Shown: positions 43,874 to 52,714 of the stretch, piece by piece
Layout: the number at the start of each line of letters is the position of its first letter
How positions within the stretch are numbered: position 1 is the first letter of the stretch
Source: Propionispira raffinosivorans DSM 20765
GTDB taxonomy: Bacteria > Bacillota > Negativicutes > Selenomonadales > Selenomonadaceae
Length of the DNA stretch: 59,356 bases
Assembly: GCF_000381065.1 (NCBI RefSeq)
Contig: NZ_KB905863.1
Coordinates: forward strand, 1-59,356
Reading direction: 5' to 3'
Position numbers and translations under genes: made by a program
Notes under the pieces: generated by a model
What the model was told of the DNA's origin: nothing
Databases searched by the model: none
Seen by the model: the letters and a program-made list of their open reading frames with translations, nothing else

Positions 43874-43935
43874 TATCCTATGATCTATTCGTTTTTTCTA
43901 CCCTGTTTTGTGTTTACAAAACAGAAAAAGGTGCA
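43874..43935 (+). repeat. 62-bp inverted repeat, left copy
   Basis: The 62 bases match the reverse complement of 46362-46423 at 59 positions. The copy contains an internal hairpin CTGTTTTGT/ACAAAACAG at its centre. It begins 7 bp after the HEARO-like RNA. With the right copy it brackets a MarR remnant and the CocE-type hydrolase, so it may be the end of a mobile element. Confidence 0.75.
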
Positions 43936-43958
43936 ATAGTGATTAGGTAAGAAAATGA

Positions 43959-44017
43959 TTGACAGTTTCAGTAAATGGCTATAAAATTAATTTAGAGTTA
44001 TTGTTGTCTATGACAAC
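43959..44017 (+). promoter_or_regulatory. Promoter with MarR-type operator upstream of the hydrolase
   Basis: TTGACA (43959-43964), a 17-bp spacer and TAAAAT (43982-43987) make a near-consensus promoter. A palindrome GTTGTC-TAT-GACAAC (44003-44017) lies just after the expected transcription start, where a bound repressor would block elongation. The first frame downstream is a broken marR (44030); the hydrolase starts at 44249. Confidence 0.65.
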
Positions 44018-44029
44018 TAAATGGGGATG

Positions 44030-44092
44030 ATGATAATAAATATACTCGATACAATTAGTTCCTTTATTAGTAGGACCCAGTCTGAACTGTAA
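44030..44092 (+). pseudogene. N-terminal remnant of a MarR-family regulator
   Basis: Twenty codons from the ATG read NILDTISSFISRTQSEL and then stop. This matches the start of MarR3 (EIDTVGFFISRAQANL) in pattern and position relative to the operator. The rest of the gene is gone. The sequence from 44093 to 44248 has no other gene. Confidence 0.5.
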
Positions 44093-44248
44093 AAACAAAT
44101 TTTTTTTATTTAAAACCGTAGGGGGTTATGCCTAAACAAGTTTAACAATTCTTTTGACAGCCTCTGTACCTCGGTTTTCAAGTTCTTAGTAAGACTTTAA
44201 TTTTCACCCCAGAATCCATGTAAATTACTTAATCAGGAGGAATCAGCT

Positions 44249-46024
44249 ATGTCAACCAATTTTGAATCAAAAATTATCTATCGATTAGGGGCATCTCTTG
44301 ATGCGCCGCAGTCTCGGTACCCTGGCTTTGCGCCGGGACGTAGTATTATCAAGGCAGGAAGCGTCATTAAGAAAGGTGCAGCTTCTATCGTCCAAGATTT
44401 AGTTTTTGACCGAGATGTCGCTGTTACATTGCGCGATGGTGTTCGGATCTATGCTGATATCTATCGCCCTGCCAATATTGAGGAGCCTATTCCAGCCATC
44501 ATCGCCTGGAGCCCTTATGGTAAACACGATGGCTACATCAACTTCGAAGATTTTCCATATCGCGCCGGAGTTCCGCAACGAAAACTATCCGGTCTTGAAA
44601 AATTTGAAGCTCCCGATCCGAACTGGTGGTGTCCACGCGGTTACGCAATTGTAAATCCGGATATCCGTGGCGCATACAAATCCGAAGGGAAAATGGCGAT
44701 TTGGGATCGTCAAGAAGGTGAGGACGGGGCCGATCTGATCGAATGGATTGCCTCACAAGAGTGGTGTAACGGCAAGATAGGAACAGCTGGAACATCATGG
44801 CTTGGAGTCGGGCAATGGTTCATTGCTGCCGAGCGCCCGCCACACCTCGCAGCCATTGCTCCGTGGGAAGGTATGGGAGATGTATATCGTTTCTGCTTTG
44901 GTGATGGCGGTATTCCCGATGCGGCCTTCATTTCGTGGCTAATGAAAAACACGCCTTCAGAAACCTGTATTGAGGACATCGTCGCAATGGTTGATCTTCA
45001 TCCGGATTTCAACGCCTATTGGGCACGCAAACGTGCTGCTGTTGAGCAAATTGACGTACCTGTCTATGCTAACATGAGTTGGGGCGGCAAACTTCATGGC
45101 ATGGGCTTCTTCGATGCATGGCATCGGCTGACTACGAAGGATAGCTGGTTACGCCTTGCCTGCGATCTCGAATGGCCGGGCTTCTACGACAATAAGCATC
45201 AAGAAGATCTGCGTCGTTTCTTCGATTATTTTCTGAAAGGACAAGAGAATGGATGGCGTGCAACACCGCCCGTTCGTTTGACTGTAGTCGACTTCGCCAA
45301 CAATGATATCATTGACAGACCCGAGCGGGAGTTCCCTATTGCTCGCGCAATGCCGATAGATTTCTTCCTGAATGCAGAGAACCTTTCGTTGCAGGAAACC
45401 TGTCCGGAAACAGCTACCGTCAAGTATGATGCTGAAACAGGGGAGAGCCATTTTGATTTCACATTTGCCAAAGTTGTTGAGCTCAACGGCTATCCGGAAT
45501 TGCATCTCTTCGTGGAAGCAGAAGGCTCTGACGATGCAGATATTTTCGTTAGACTTACCAAGTTATCGTCAAAAGGTGAGCCTCAGGGTCGTATCTTAAT
45601 TCCAAAAGAAGAACCGGAGTACAATGCGATCTGGGATGAAGTCGAAGTCTTTACTACCGGCGTTGGTCGCAGTCTCTACTGTTATGATGGTCCTTGGGGT
45701 CGCATTCGCGCTTCACGTCGCGGTTTTATAACCAATCCACGTGAGATACCGAAATACAACAGTGCCGAGGAGCGACTTTCGCCCGGTGAGGTTGCCGAAA
45801 TTAAGCTGACGCTTGCTCCGACCGCCATGATGATTCATCCTGGGGAAACACTGCGATTGACGATCTCTGGCAAAAATCTTGTTGCTTGGCAGCTCCCAGG
45901 AGGAGCAAACCCCGTTGCACTACGTAACCAAGGTAAGCATGTGCTTCATACCGGTGGTGCTCGACCAAGCAGGGTGATCCTCCCGATAATAGCCGATCAT
46001 TTTTCAAAAATATTGGGTAAATAA
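44249..46024 (+). CDS. CocE/NonD-family (X-Pro dipeptidyl-peptidase S15-like) hydrolase
   Basis: The 591-residue enzyme has the alpha/beta-hydrolase and C-terminal jelly-roll domains of the CocE/NonD family. VTLRDGVRIYADIYRPA opens the catalytic domain. The nucleophile Ser183 is in GTSWLG, and IRGAYKSEG and the WEGMGDVYR region follow. The C-terminal domain (about 370-580) ends near RPSRVILPII. Substrates in this family range from amides and esters to N-acyl amino acids and cannot be assigned here. No signal peptide is seen. CAGGAGG precedes the ATG. Codon use is visibly more GC-rich than in flanking genes, and the gene lies inside the 62-bp inverted repeats, so it looks imported. Confidence 0.85.
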   Translation: MSTNFESKIIYRLGASLDAPQSRYPGFAPGRSIIKAGSVIKKGAASIVQDLVFDRDVAVTLRDGVRIYADIYRPANIEEPIPAIIAWSPYGKHDGYINFEDFPYRAGVPQRKLSGLEKFEAPDPNWWCPRGYAIVNPDIRGAYKSEGKMAIWDRQEGEDGADLIEWIASQEWCNGKIGTAGTSWLGVGQWFIAAERPPHLAAIAPWEGMGDVYRFCFGDGGIPDAAFISWLMKNTPSETCIEDIVAMVDLHPDFNAYWARKRAAVEQIDVPVYANMSWGGKLHGMGFFDAWHRLTTKDSWLRLACDLEWPGFYDNKHQEDLRRFFDYFLKGQENGWRATPPVRLTVVDFANNDIIDRPEREFPIARAMPIDFFLNAENLSLQETCPETATVKYDAETGESHFDFTFAKVVELNGYPELHLFVEAEGSDDADIFVRLTKLSSKGEPQGRILIPKEEPEYNAIWDEVEVFTTGVGRSLYCYDGPWGRIRASRRGFITNPREIPKYNSAEERLSPGEVAEIKLTLAPTAMMIHPGETLRLTISGKNLVAWQLPGGANPVALRNQGKHVLHTGGARPSRVILPIIADHFSKILGK

Positions 46025-46277
46025 TTTATCGAGGCGGCTGGTGAACAGCCAACATTGACGGCGTTTTGTTAAGATATTTAGCCGTGTGGTTGCCAAATGG
46101 CTTTTACATACTTTGGGCGAAAGCCATGATAAAATCTTACCAAGAACTTGAAAACTGAGGTGCAGAAGATGTCAAAAAGCTTGCTTAAATGGAAATATTT
46201 CGTGAAAAAATTATAGTGTTGTACGTTTACTGGTATCTTAAGTATCCCCTCATCAATGGAAGAATCAGAAACCAATT

Positions 46278-46331
46278 TGTGGCCTTGAAATTATGTATAT
46301 GATCAAGAAAGGGCAGATTGAAGAAATTTAA
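46278..46331 (+). pseudogene. C-terminal scrap of an IS6-like transposase (tentative)
   Basis: The frame GLEIMYMIKKGQIEEI followed by a stop resembles the extreme C-terminus of IS6-family transposases (typically GIEIMxMIKKGQ...). The sequence between 46025 and 46277 shows more decayed material with no intact frame. It lies 31 bp from the right 62-bp repeat, so that repeat may derive from the end of this IS. Confidence 0.35.
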
Positions 46332-46361
46332 TCTGTCCTTTCTGAGGTTGCTTTGATAAAC

Positions 46362-46423
46362 TGCACCTTTCTCTGTTTTGTGAACACAAAATAGGGTAGA
46401 AAAAACGAATAGATCATAGGATA
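46362..46423 (-). repeat. 62-bp inverted repeat, right copy
   Basis: Reverse-complement partner of 43874-43935 with three mismatches (59 of 62 identical). The same internal hairpin is present but weaker. The two copies face each other across 2.4 kb. Confidence 0.75.
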
Positions 46424-46623
46424 GCTTAGTTTATAGTGATATTCTTAGTTATAACAGCCACTGTGAACACCTCTGTATGATTTGGTTTGGTTATCATACA
46501 CGAGTTCTCACATTGGTTGTTTATTTTTATTTACTTTTGCTGTTGCATTTCATTTTACAATGGATCAAAACATTATGCTGATGAAATATGGAAATGGGGC
46601 GCTGCGAAAGATCTTTGAAATAA

Positions 46624-47269
46624 ATAAGTATATGTACTAATTTTCGGCCAATTGTATGTGATATTACTAAAATACAAGATATTAAGAAATTAAATCAAAT
46701 ACTACAGATGGAAAAACCAGAAATTAAAATTCTCATTAATTCTGCAGGGATAGGTAAATTTGGCTTATGGAAAGACATTTCCTTGCAAGATAGTATAAAT
46801 ATGATTGATCTTAATTGTAGAGGGACTGTAGTGCTTACCCAAATCAGCATTCCGTTTATAATGAAAGGTGGAAATATTTTAGAAATTTGTTCTACCGCTG
46901 CCTTTCAGCCATTGCCATATTTTAATATTTATGCTGCAACAAAAAATTTTTTATATAGTTATAGTTGTGCTTTGCATAAAGAGTTGTCTTGTGATAATAT
47001 ATCGGTCACCGCAGTATGTCCATATTATAAGTGATACTAATTTCATTAATGAAGCAAAAAAGAATGGAGATAAAAATTGCATAAAAAATTTTCAGTTTGC
47101 CTTAAATACAAAAGCGGTAGCATCAAAAGCATTAAGAGATGCAATGCTTTTGAAAAGTGTTTCGACTCCAGGCGCTATAAGCAGTTGGCAATATATTTTA
47201 ACTAGGGGCGTTCCAGACAAAATAATTATGAAATTTTGGAATTGGTTTCGTAAATTATCAATAAAATAG
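46624..47269 (+). pseudogene. Broken short-chain dehydrogenase/reductase
   Basis: The fragment lacks its N-terminal nucleotide-binding Gly motif. It starts in mid-fold (RPIVCDITKIQDIKKLNQIL), continues with ILINSAGIGKFG, LNCRGTVVLTQISIPFI, and the catalytic Ser/Tyr region (ICSTAAFQPLPYFNIYAATK), and runs into a stop at about 47034. A one-base shift near 47030 restores the C-terminal part (DTNFINEAKKNGDKNCIKNF to the end at 47269). The gene is 5'-truncated and frameshifted. The preceding 46424-46623 has no gene. Confidence 0.8.
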
Positions 47270-47290
47270 TAATTATTATAAAACCAGAAG

Positions 47291-47336
47291 TTGACAAATA
47301 TATTAAATAAATATAAAATTAGTTTGTCAATGACAA
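47291..47336 (+). promoter_or_regulatory. Promoter and operator of marR3
   Basis: TTGACA (47291-47296), a 17-bp spacer and TAAAAT (47314-47319) form a strong promoter. The operator core TTGTC-AAT-GACAA occupies 47324-47336, right over the expected start of transcription. The marR3 start codon follows at 47409. Confidence 0.7.
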
Positions 47337-47408
47337 TAAAATTAAGTCTACCTATTAAAAGTAAAGTTAGTTTGAGAGTTATTATAATAAATATATGGAG
47401 ATTTTATA

Positions 47409-47834
47409 ATGTTATATGAAATAGATACAGTTGGGTTTTTTATTAGTAGAGCGCAAGCAAATTTGAGAAAAAGATTTCTTAAAAATTTACGGTCTTACGA
47501 TATTACCCCTGAAGAATGGGTTTTATTTGTAAGGCTTTCAGAAGAAGAGGGGATTTCGTTAACGGATTTATCTAAAACGTCATTAAGAGATAAACCATAT
47601 ACAAGTCGGCTTGTTGATAAAATGGAAAAAAAAGGTCTTATAAGAAAAGAAGAAAGTCAAAATGATAAACGTTCGTCTTCAATTTATCTAACTGAAAAAG
47701 GAACTACAAGTAGAGAGGAAATTAATTTAGTTATTATAGAATTGAATCGTTGGGAAATGGAAGTGTTTAGTAAAAAAGAAATTGAAGAGCTGAAATTTTT
47801 ATTAAATAAATTATATAAACATGTAAAATTTTAA
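47409..47834 (+). CDS. MarR-family regulator 3
   Basis: The 141-residue winged-helix regulator contains DITPEEWVLFVRLSEEEG, the recognition-helix region LTDLSKTSLRDKPYTSRLV and the wing NDKRSSSIYLT. It is more distant from MarR1/2 than they are from each other, matching the different operator spacing (3 nt rather than 2 nt). TGGAGA precedes the ATG. Operators lie before its own gene, before the activase directly downstream, before the truncated reductase and before the export operon, so it is the likely local regulator of all four. Confidence 0.9.
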   Translation: MLYEIDTVGFFISRAQANLRKRFLKNLRSYDITPEEWVLFVRLSEEEGISLTDLSKTSLRDKPYTSRLVDKMEKKGLIRKEESQNDKRSSSIYLTEKGTTSREEINLVIIELNRWEMEVFSKKEIEELKFLLNKLYKHVKF

Positions 47835-47856
47835 GTTATAAAACTTAAAATTTTTT
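47827..47856 (+). terminator. Terminator of marR3
   Basis: A perfect 11-bp stem AATTTTAAGTT/AACTTAAAATT (47827-47837 and 47842-47852) with a 4-nt loop is followed by more T. It overlaps the stop codon of marR3 and separates it from the activase promoter. Confidence 0.7.
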
Positions 47857-47889
47857 GCTTATATAGTTGTCATAGACAATTATATAAGC
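47857..47889. promoter_or_regulatory. Extended MarR-type palindrome upstream of the activase gene
   Basis: Fifteen-base arms (47857-47871 and 47875-47889, one mismatch) surround ATA; the centre is GTTGTC-ATA-GACAAT. The whole 33 bp is one palindrome. It lies immediately after the marR3 terminator and 35 bp before the activase start. Confidence 0.7.
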
Positions 47890-47923
47890 AAGACATTTTT
47901 TATTTTTAGTGAGGTGTTTTGAA

Positions 47924-50900
47924 TTGAACAATGTGCTTAAAGTGGGGCTGGATATTGGATCGACTACTATAAAGTTGGTAATACTTAATGAACAAAATGA
48001 AATTATTTTTAAAGACTATAGAAGGCATTTTTCTAATATTATTTCTACATTAAAGTCGTTAGTTGATATGGTTCATATAAAATTTCCCAAAAGAATGCTT
48101 GTTGTAACGGCTACAGGATCTGCGGCTATGAAATTAGCAGAAATTATGCAGATATCATATATTCAGGAGGTTATAGCGTGTACCAAAGCAGTAAAAACAT
48201 TTATTCCAGAAACGGATACTGTTATTGAATTAGGCGGGGAAGATGCTAAAATAACGTATTTGAAAGACTCTTTGGAGCAACGAATGAATGGTGTATGCGC
48301 TGGAGGAACCGGTGCCTTTATTGATCAAATGGCCATTTTATTGAATACGGATGCCACTGGTTTAAATGACTTAGCTAAGGAATATAAAAACATTTATTCA
48401 ATTGCATCTAGATGTGGTGTTTTTGCAAAAACAGATATTCAGGCTTTGATGAATGAAGGTGTGGCAAAAGAGAATATTGCTGTGTCTATATTGCAAGCTG
48501 TGGTAAATCAGACAATTGGAAGTTTAGCACAGGGAAGGCCAATATCAGGTAATGTTGCATTTTTAGGTGGACCGTTGTATTTTTTATCAGCATTAAGACA
48601 GAGATTTATAGAAACGTTACAGTTAAATAACGAACAAGTTATAACTCCGAGAGACTCACAATATTTTGTTGCAATAGGTGCAGCGTTAGCTTCTAATCAA
48701 AAAACGATATATTCGAATGATTTATATCAATCAATGTCTAATGTATATAATATGAAAGTTAATAACACCAATAAGCTTCCGGCTTTATTTGCAGATAAGG
48801 AGGAAATACTTAAGTTTCAGCATCGCCATCAACAGTATTTTATTCCTGAAGAAGATATAAAACAATATAAGGGAAAGGCTTATTTGGGCATAGATGCTGG
48901 ATCAACAACAACGAAAATCATATTAATAAGTGAAGACAACAAGATCTTATATTCGTTTTATTGCAGTAACAAAGGAAATCCATTAGATTCTATAGTTACT
49001 ATGTTAAAAAAAATGTATTTTATTTTACCCCAAGAAGTGAACATTATTGGTTCCGTAGTTATAGGCTATGGGGAGCGTTTAATTCAAAAAGCGCTACAAG
49101 TAGATCTTGGTGAAGTTGAAACAATAGCACATTTTAAGGCAGCTAATTCTTTTTTACCTGGAGTAGATTTTGTTTTAGATATTGGCGGACAAGATATGAA
49201 AAGCTTTTTTGTTCACGATGGCGTAATAGATTCTATTATGTTAAATGAAGCATGTTCAGCTGGTTGTGGATCTTTTTTAGAAACTTTTGCAAACTCAATA
49301 GGCATGGAGATTCATGAATTTGTATCATTAGCAATACAGGCATCTAATCCTACAGATTTGGGAACACGGTGTACCGTATTTATGAACTCAAAAGTTAAGC
49401 AGGCACAAAAAGAGGGGGTGAGTATCGGTGATATTTCAGCGGGTTTAGCGATATCTATAATAAAAAATGCATTGTTTAAAGTAATCCGTTTAAAAAATGT
49501 AACAGATTTAGGTGAAAAGATAGTTGTTCAAGGTGGAACTTTTAAAAATGATGCTGTTTTACGAGCGCTAGAAAAAATACTCGGAAAACACGTTGTACGA
49601 CCTAATATACCTGGGCTTATGGGAGCTTATGGTGCAGCCCTTATAGCAAAGGAAAAACTTCAACATCAAAAATGCTCTAATTTGCTTAATTTAGAAAACT
49701 TAAATAAATTTTCTTTTCAAACAAGAAATCGACGTTGCAGTTTGTGTGGGAACCATTGCTTGATAAAAGAACAATGGTTTTCAAATGGAGCAGTATATTA
49801 TACGGGAAATCGCTGCGAGCGAGGTACAGGTATTATAGAATCCCGAGGAGAAGAAGCTCCTAGCATTTATAAATTCAAGTATCAAAGACTCTTTCAATAT
49901 AAATCACTAGAGAAAAACGTGGCAATTCGGGGGGCAATCGGTATTCCGAGAGTTTTAAATATGTATGAAGATTATCCCTTTTGGTTTACTTTCTTTACAT
50001 CGTTGAAATATCGTGTTGTTTTATCTGCAAAGTCATCTGCACAAATACATCAAATGGGTTTAGAAACAATACCTTCTGAAACTGTCTGTTATCCAGCAAA
50101 ATTAGCACATGGGCATATTGTAGATCTTGTAAAAAAAGGTGTAAAAAAAATATTTTACCCATGCATTTTTCATAGTCAAGAAGAACACGGTGAAAAGGAC
50201 AAACTTTATAATTGTCCAGTAGTGACGTCATATCCAGAAAATATAAATGCAAATATGGAAATATTAGAAAAAGAAAATGTTAAATTTATGCATCCATTTT
50301 TACCAATGAATAATCGAAGAAGATTAATTAAGAGATTGCAGCAGGAATTGTTTGATGAAAATATATCATATAGTGAATTGGTTATTGCTGTAGATAATGC
50401 ATACGCAGAAAAAAATGCATATAGAAAAGCTGTCAACGAAAAAGGAAGAGAAATCTTAGAGTATATCGCTATGCATGGTGGTAAAGGTGTAGTATTGGCT
50501 GGACGGCCATATCATATTGATCCAGAAATAAACCACGGATTACCCGAATTAATACAATCATTTGGAATACCTATATTGTCAGAGGATTCTGTTGAGGCTC
50601 TATGGGAAGATGAAGAATCTTTACGTGTAATTGATCAATGGGGATATCATTCAAGACTTTATAAAGCTGCTATCTTAGTTAGTGAATATCAATATCCAGA
50701 GTTGGAGATTATTCAGCTGAATTCATTTGGATGTGGTTTAGATGCGATAACAATGGATCAAGTAAAAGAAATATTGAATAAATATGGGAAAATATATACA
50801 TCCATTAAATTAGATGAAATCAATAATTTAGGTGCAGCACGCATTAGGCTGAGGTCATTATTTGCATCATTACAAGAAAGAAAACAAGGATTTTATGTGG

Positions 50901-52147
50901 AGCCAAAAAGTTTATATTTTGAAAAGCCTATATTCACAAAAGATAAGAAAAATTATACGGTTTTGGCTCCTCAAATGTCTCCGATGCATTTTCAGTTTTT
51001 ACAAGTTTGTTTAAAAAAAGCTGGGTACCATATAATTATTCCTAAAGTGAAAAAATCTTCAGCCATAGAAGAAGGGTTAAAATATGTGCATAATGATGCC
51101 TGCTATCCAGCTGTTTTAGTGATTGGACAAATGATAAGTGCTTTAAAATCAGGGGAATTTGACTTAAAAAAAACAGCTATTATAATGACGCATACAGGAG
51201 GGGGATGTAGAGCAAGTAATTATATTGCTTTATTAAGGAAAGCGTTAATGGATTCTGGCATGCCGGGAATTCCAGTGATATCTTTGAACGGTGAAAAATC
51301 ACCAGGATTTTCGATGACATTGCCATTACTTCGTGATTTAGTTATGGCGATATTGTACGGAGATCTATTGATGAATGTCACTTATAGGCTTCATCCATAT
51401 GAAAAGGTAAAAGGGTCAGTTGAGCGAGTATATTCAAAATGGGTAAATATATGTAAAAAATCATTACTCATTGGAAGTAAAAAAATATTTACGAATAATA
51501 TATATGAAATTGTAAAAGATTTCGATTCGCTACCTATCCATAATGATAAAGCTAAAATCAAAATAGGCATTGTTGGAGAAATATTGGTTAAATATCATCC
51601 TTGGGCTAATAATCAACTTGTAAATTTATTGGAAAAAGAGAATATGGAGATTATACTGCCAGATTTATTGAGCTTTTTTCAGTACTCAATATACGATAAG
51701 ATAGTAGAATATGATTTATTGGCGGGTTCATTAAGAGCAAAAATAAAAGCAAAAATTTTTATTAAGATATTAGATTTTTATCATAAAAATATACAAAAAG
51801 CTCTTTTGAATAGTGACAGGTTTAAGCCTTCGCATACAATAGAAGAATTAGCTGATTTATCCAAGAAGTATTTATCATTAGCAAATATGACAGGAGAAGG
51901 TTGGTTATTAACAGCAGAAATTGTAGCATTGTTGGAAGAGGGAGTAAATAATATTATTTGTGTACAACCATTCGGTTGTTTACCGAACCATATTGTTGCA
52001 AAAGGAATGCTAAAAAAGTTGCGTAAAGACTATCCCAAGGCAAATATTCTTGCTTTAGATTATGATTCAGCTATAAGTGAAGTGAATCAAGTAAACCGTA
52101 TAAAGCTTATGATTGCTATAGCAGATAGAAATTTGAGCTTAGAATAA
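47924..52147 (+). CDS. Giant 2-hydroxyacyl-CoA-dehydratase-activase-related protein with tandem ASKHA domains
   Basis: The protein has 1407 residues. Two ASKHA ATPase domains of the HgdC/BadF type come first. Domain 1 (about 5-265) has VGLDIGSTTIKLVIL, LGGEDAKITYL and the cluster-ligand region NGVCAGGTGAF with SRCGVFAKTD. Domain 2 (about 325-600) has LGIDAGSTTTKIILIS, DIGGQDMKSFF, NEACSAGCGSF and CTVFMNSKVKQ. A DUF2229 section (about 670-900: GIPRVLNMYEDYPFWFTFF) and a C-terminal HgdB-like region with HNDACYPAVLVIGQM and HTGGGCRASNYI follow. Such proteins use ATP to drive low-potential electron transfer through an Fe4S4 cluster; the partner is unknown. The TTG at 47924 has GAGGTG 7 bp upstream. 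Confidence 0.88.
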   Translation: MNNVLKVGLDIGSTTIKLVILNEQNEIIFKDYRRHFSNIISTLKSLVDMVHIKFPKRMLVVTATGSAAMKLAEIMQISYIQEVIACTKAVKTFIPETDTVIELGGEDAKITYLKDSLEQRMNGVCAGGTGAFIDQMAILLNTDATGLNDLAKEYKNIYSIASRCGVFAKTDIQALMNEGVAKENIAVSILQAVVNQTIGSLAQGRPISGNVAFLGGPLYFLSALRQRFIETLQLNNEQVITPRDSQYFVAIGAALASNQKTIYSNDLYQSMSNVYNMKVNNTNKLPALFADKEEILKFQHRHQQYFIPEEDIKQYKGKAYLGIDAGSTTTKIILISEDNKILYSFYCSNKGNPLDSIVTMLKKMYFILPQEVNIIGSVVIGYGERLIQKALQVDLGEVETIAHFKAANSFLPGVDFVLDIGGQDMKSFFVHDGVIDSIMLNEACSAGCGSFLETFANSIGMEIHEFVSLAIQASNPTDLGTRCTVFMNSKVKQAQKEGVSIGDISAGLAISIIKNALFKVIRLKNVTDLGEKIVVQGGTFKNDAVLRALEKILGKHVVRPNIPGLMGAYGAALIAKEKLQHQKCSNLLNLENLNKFSFQTRNRRCSLCGNHCLIKEQWFSNGAVYYTGNRCERGTGIIESRGEEAPSIYKFKYQRLFQYKSLEKNVAIRGAIGIPRVLNMYEDYPFWFTFFTSLKYRVVLSAKSSAQIHQMGLETIPSETVCYPAKLAHGHIVDLVKKGVKKIFYPCIFHSQEEHGEKDKLYNCPVVTSYPENINANMEILEKENVKFMHPFLPMNNRRRLIKRLQQELFDENISYSELVIAVDNAYAEKNAYRKAVNEKGREILEYIAMHGGKGVVLAGRPYHIDPEINHGLPELIQSFGIPILSEDSVEALWEDEESLRVIDQWGYHSRLYKAAILVSEYQYPELEIIQLNSFGCGLDAITMDQVKEILNKYGKIYTSIKLDEINNLGAARIRLRSLFASLQERKQGFYVEPKSLYFEKPIFTKDKKNYTVLAPQMSPMHFQFLQVCLKKAGYHIIIPKVKKSSAIEEGLKYVHNDACYPAVLVIGQMISALKSGEFDLKKTAIIMTHTGGGCRASNYIALLRKALMDSGMPGIPVISLNGEKSPGFSMTLPLLRDLVMAILYGDLLMNVTYRLHPYEKVKGSVERVYSKWVNICKKSLLIGSKKIFTNNIYEIVKDFDSLPIHNDKAKIKIGIVGEILVKYHPWANNQLVNLLEKENMEIILPDLLSFFQYSIYDKIVEYDLLAGSLRAKIKAKIFIKILDFYHKNIQKALLNSDRFKPSHTIEELADLSKKYLSLANMTGEGWLLTAEIVALLEEGVNNIICVQPFGCLPNHIVAKGMLKKLRKDYPKANILALDYDSAISEVNQVNRIKLMIAIADRNLSLE

Positions 52148-52218
52148 TATGTTTTAAGGAGAAAATTTTTAGATATATTTAAATAATATTAAATATAATA
52201 AGTTTGTATAGAATGAAT

Positions 52219-52231
52219 TTGTCAATGACAA
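52219..52231. promoter_or_regulatory. MarR-type operator upstream of the flavodoxin-like fragment
   Basis: TTGTC-AAT-GACAA, identical in its 13 bases to the site in front of marR3. It lies in the 190-bp gap after the activase and 110 bp before the next start codon. Confidence 0.65.
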
Positions 52232-52340
52232 TAATAATCATATGATATTTCATGGATTTTTAAAGAAGTACTATAAAATAGTTATTGTTGATAATTATTT
52301 TAGCACATTTACAAAATTATTTGGTTGATCTATAAGGAAA

Positions 52341-52664
52341 ATGATGAAAATTATGGCGTTTATAAGTAGTTCACATGAAAATGGAAATACCGAAAAATTA
52401 GTAGATACTATTTGTAAAGAGGCTGGATTCAATGGGCATAAGATCGAAATATATAATTTATCAACTATTAGCAATAACGGCTGTATAGCAGATAATGAGT
52501 GTCAGTTGAACATGGTGAAGGGAGATGCTATTGATGATATTATATTTCATATCTTTTTGAAAATGGAGATCGCAGATTTGATCATTTTAGGAACACCTAT
52601 TTATTTTGAACAAGTTAGTGGATTGACAAAAAATTTGATAGATAGAATGCATCTGCTTTTTTGA
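52341..52664 (+). pseudogene. Truncated flavodoxin-like NAD(P)H-dependent FMN reductase
   Basis: The 107 residues are the N-terminal half of a flavodoxin-fold reductase or iron-sulfur flavoprotein. The FMN phosphate loop FISSSHENGNTEKLVD and the second FMN-binding region LIILGTPIYFEQVSGLTKNL are intact, but the protein stops right after DRMHLLF, where family members continue for 70-100 residues. A start ATG at 52341 (or the next codon) follows AAGGAAA. It may be a decayed gene; its promoter still carries a perfect operator. Confidence 0.6.
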
Positions 52665-52714
52665 TTGTAAAGCAAGAACCTCAATGCTAGCAAAGAAAAA
52701 GTAGAGATGTTTTT

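Noticed and set aside
43874..43935. The repeat's internal hairpin as an intrinsic terminator
   Set aside because: Neither strand has a T-run after the stem, and the whole 62 bp recurs inverted at 46362, so it is a repeat end rather than a terminator.
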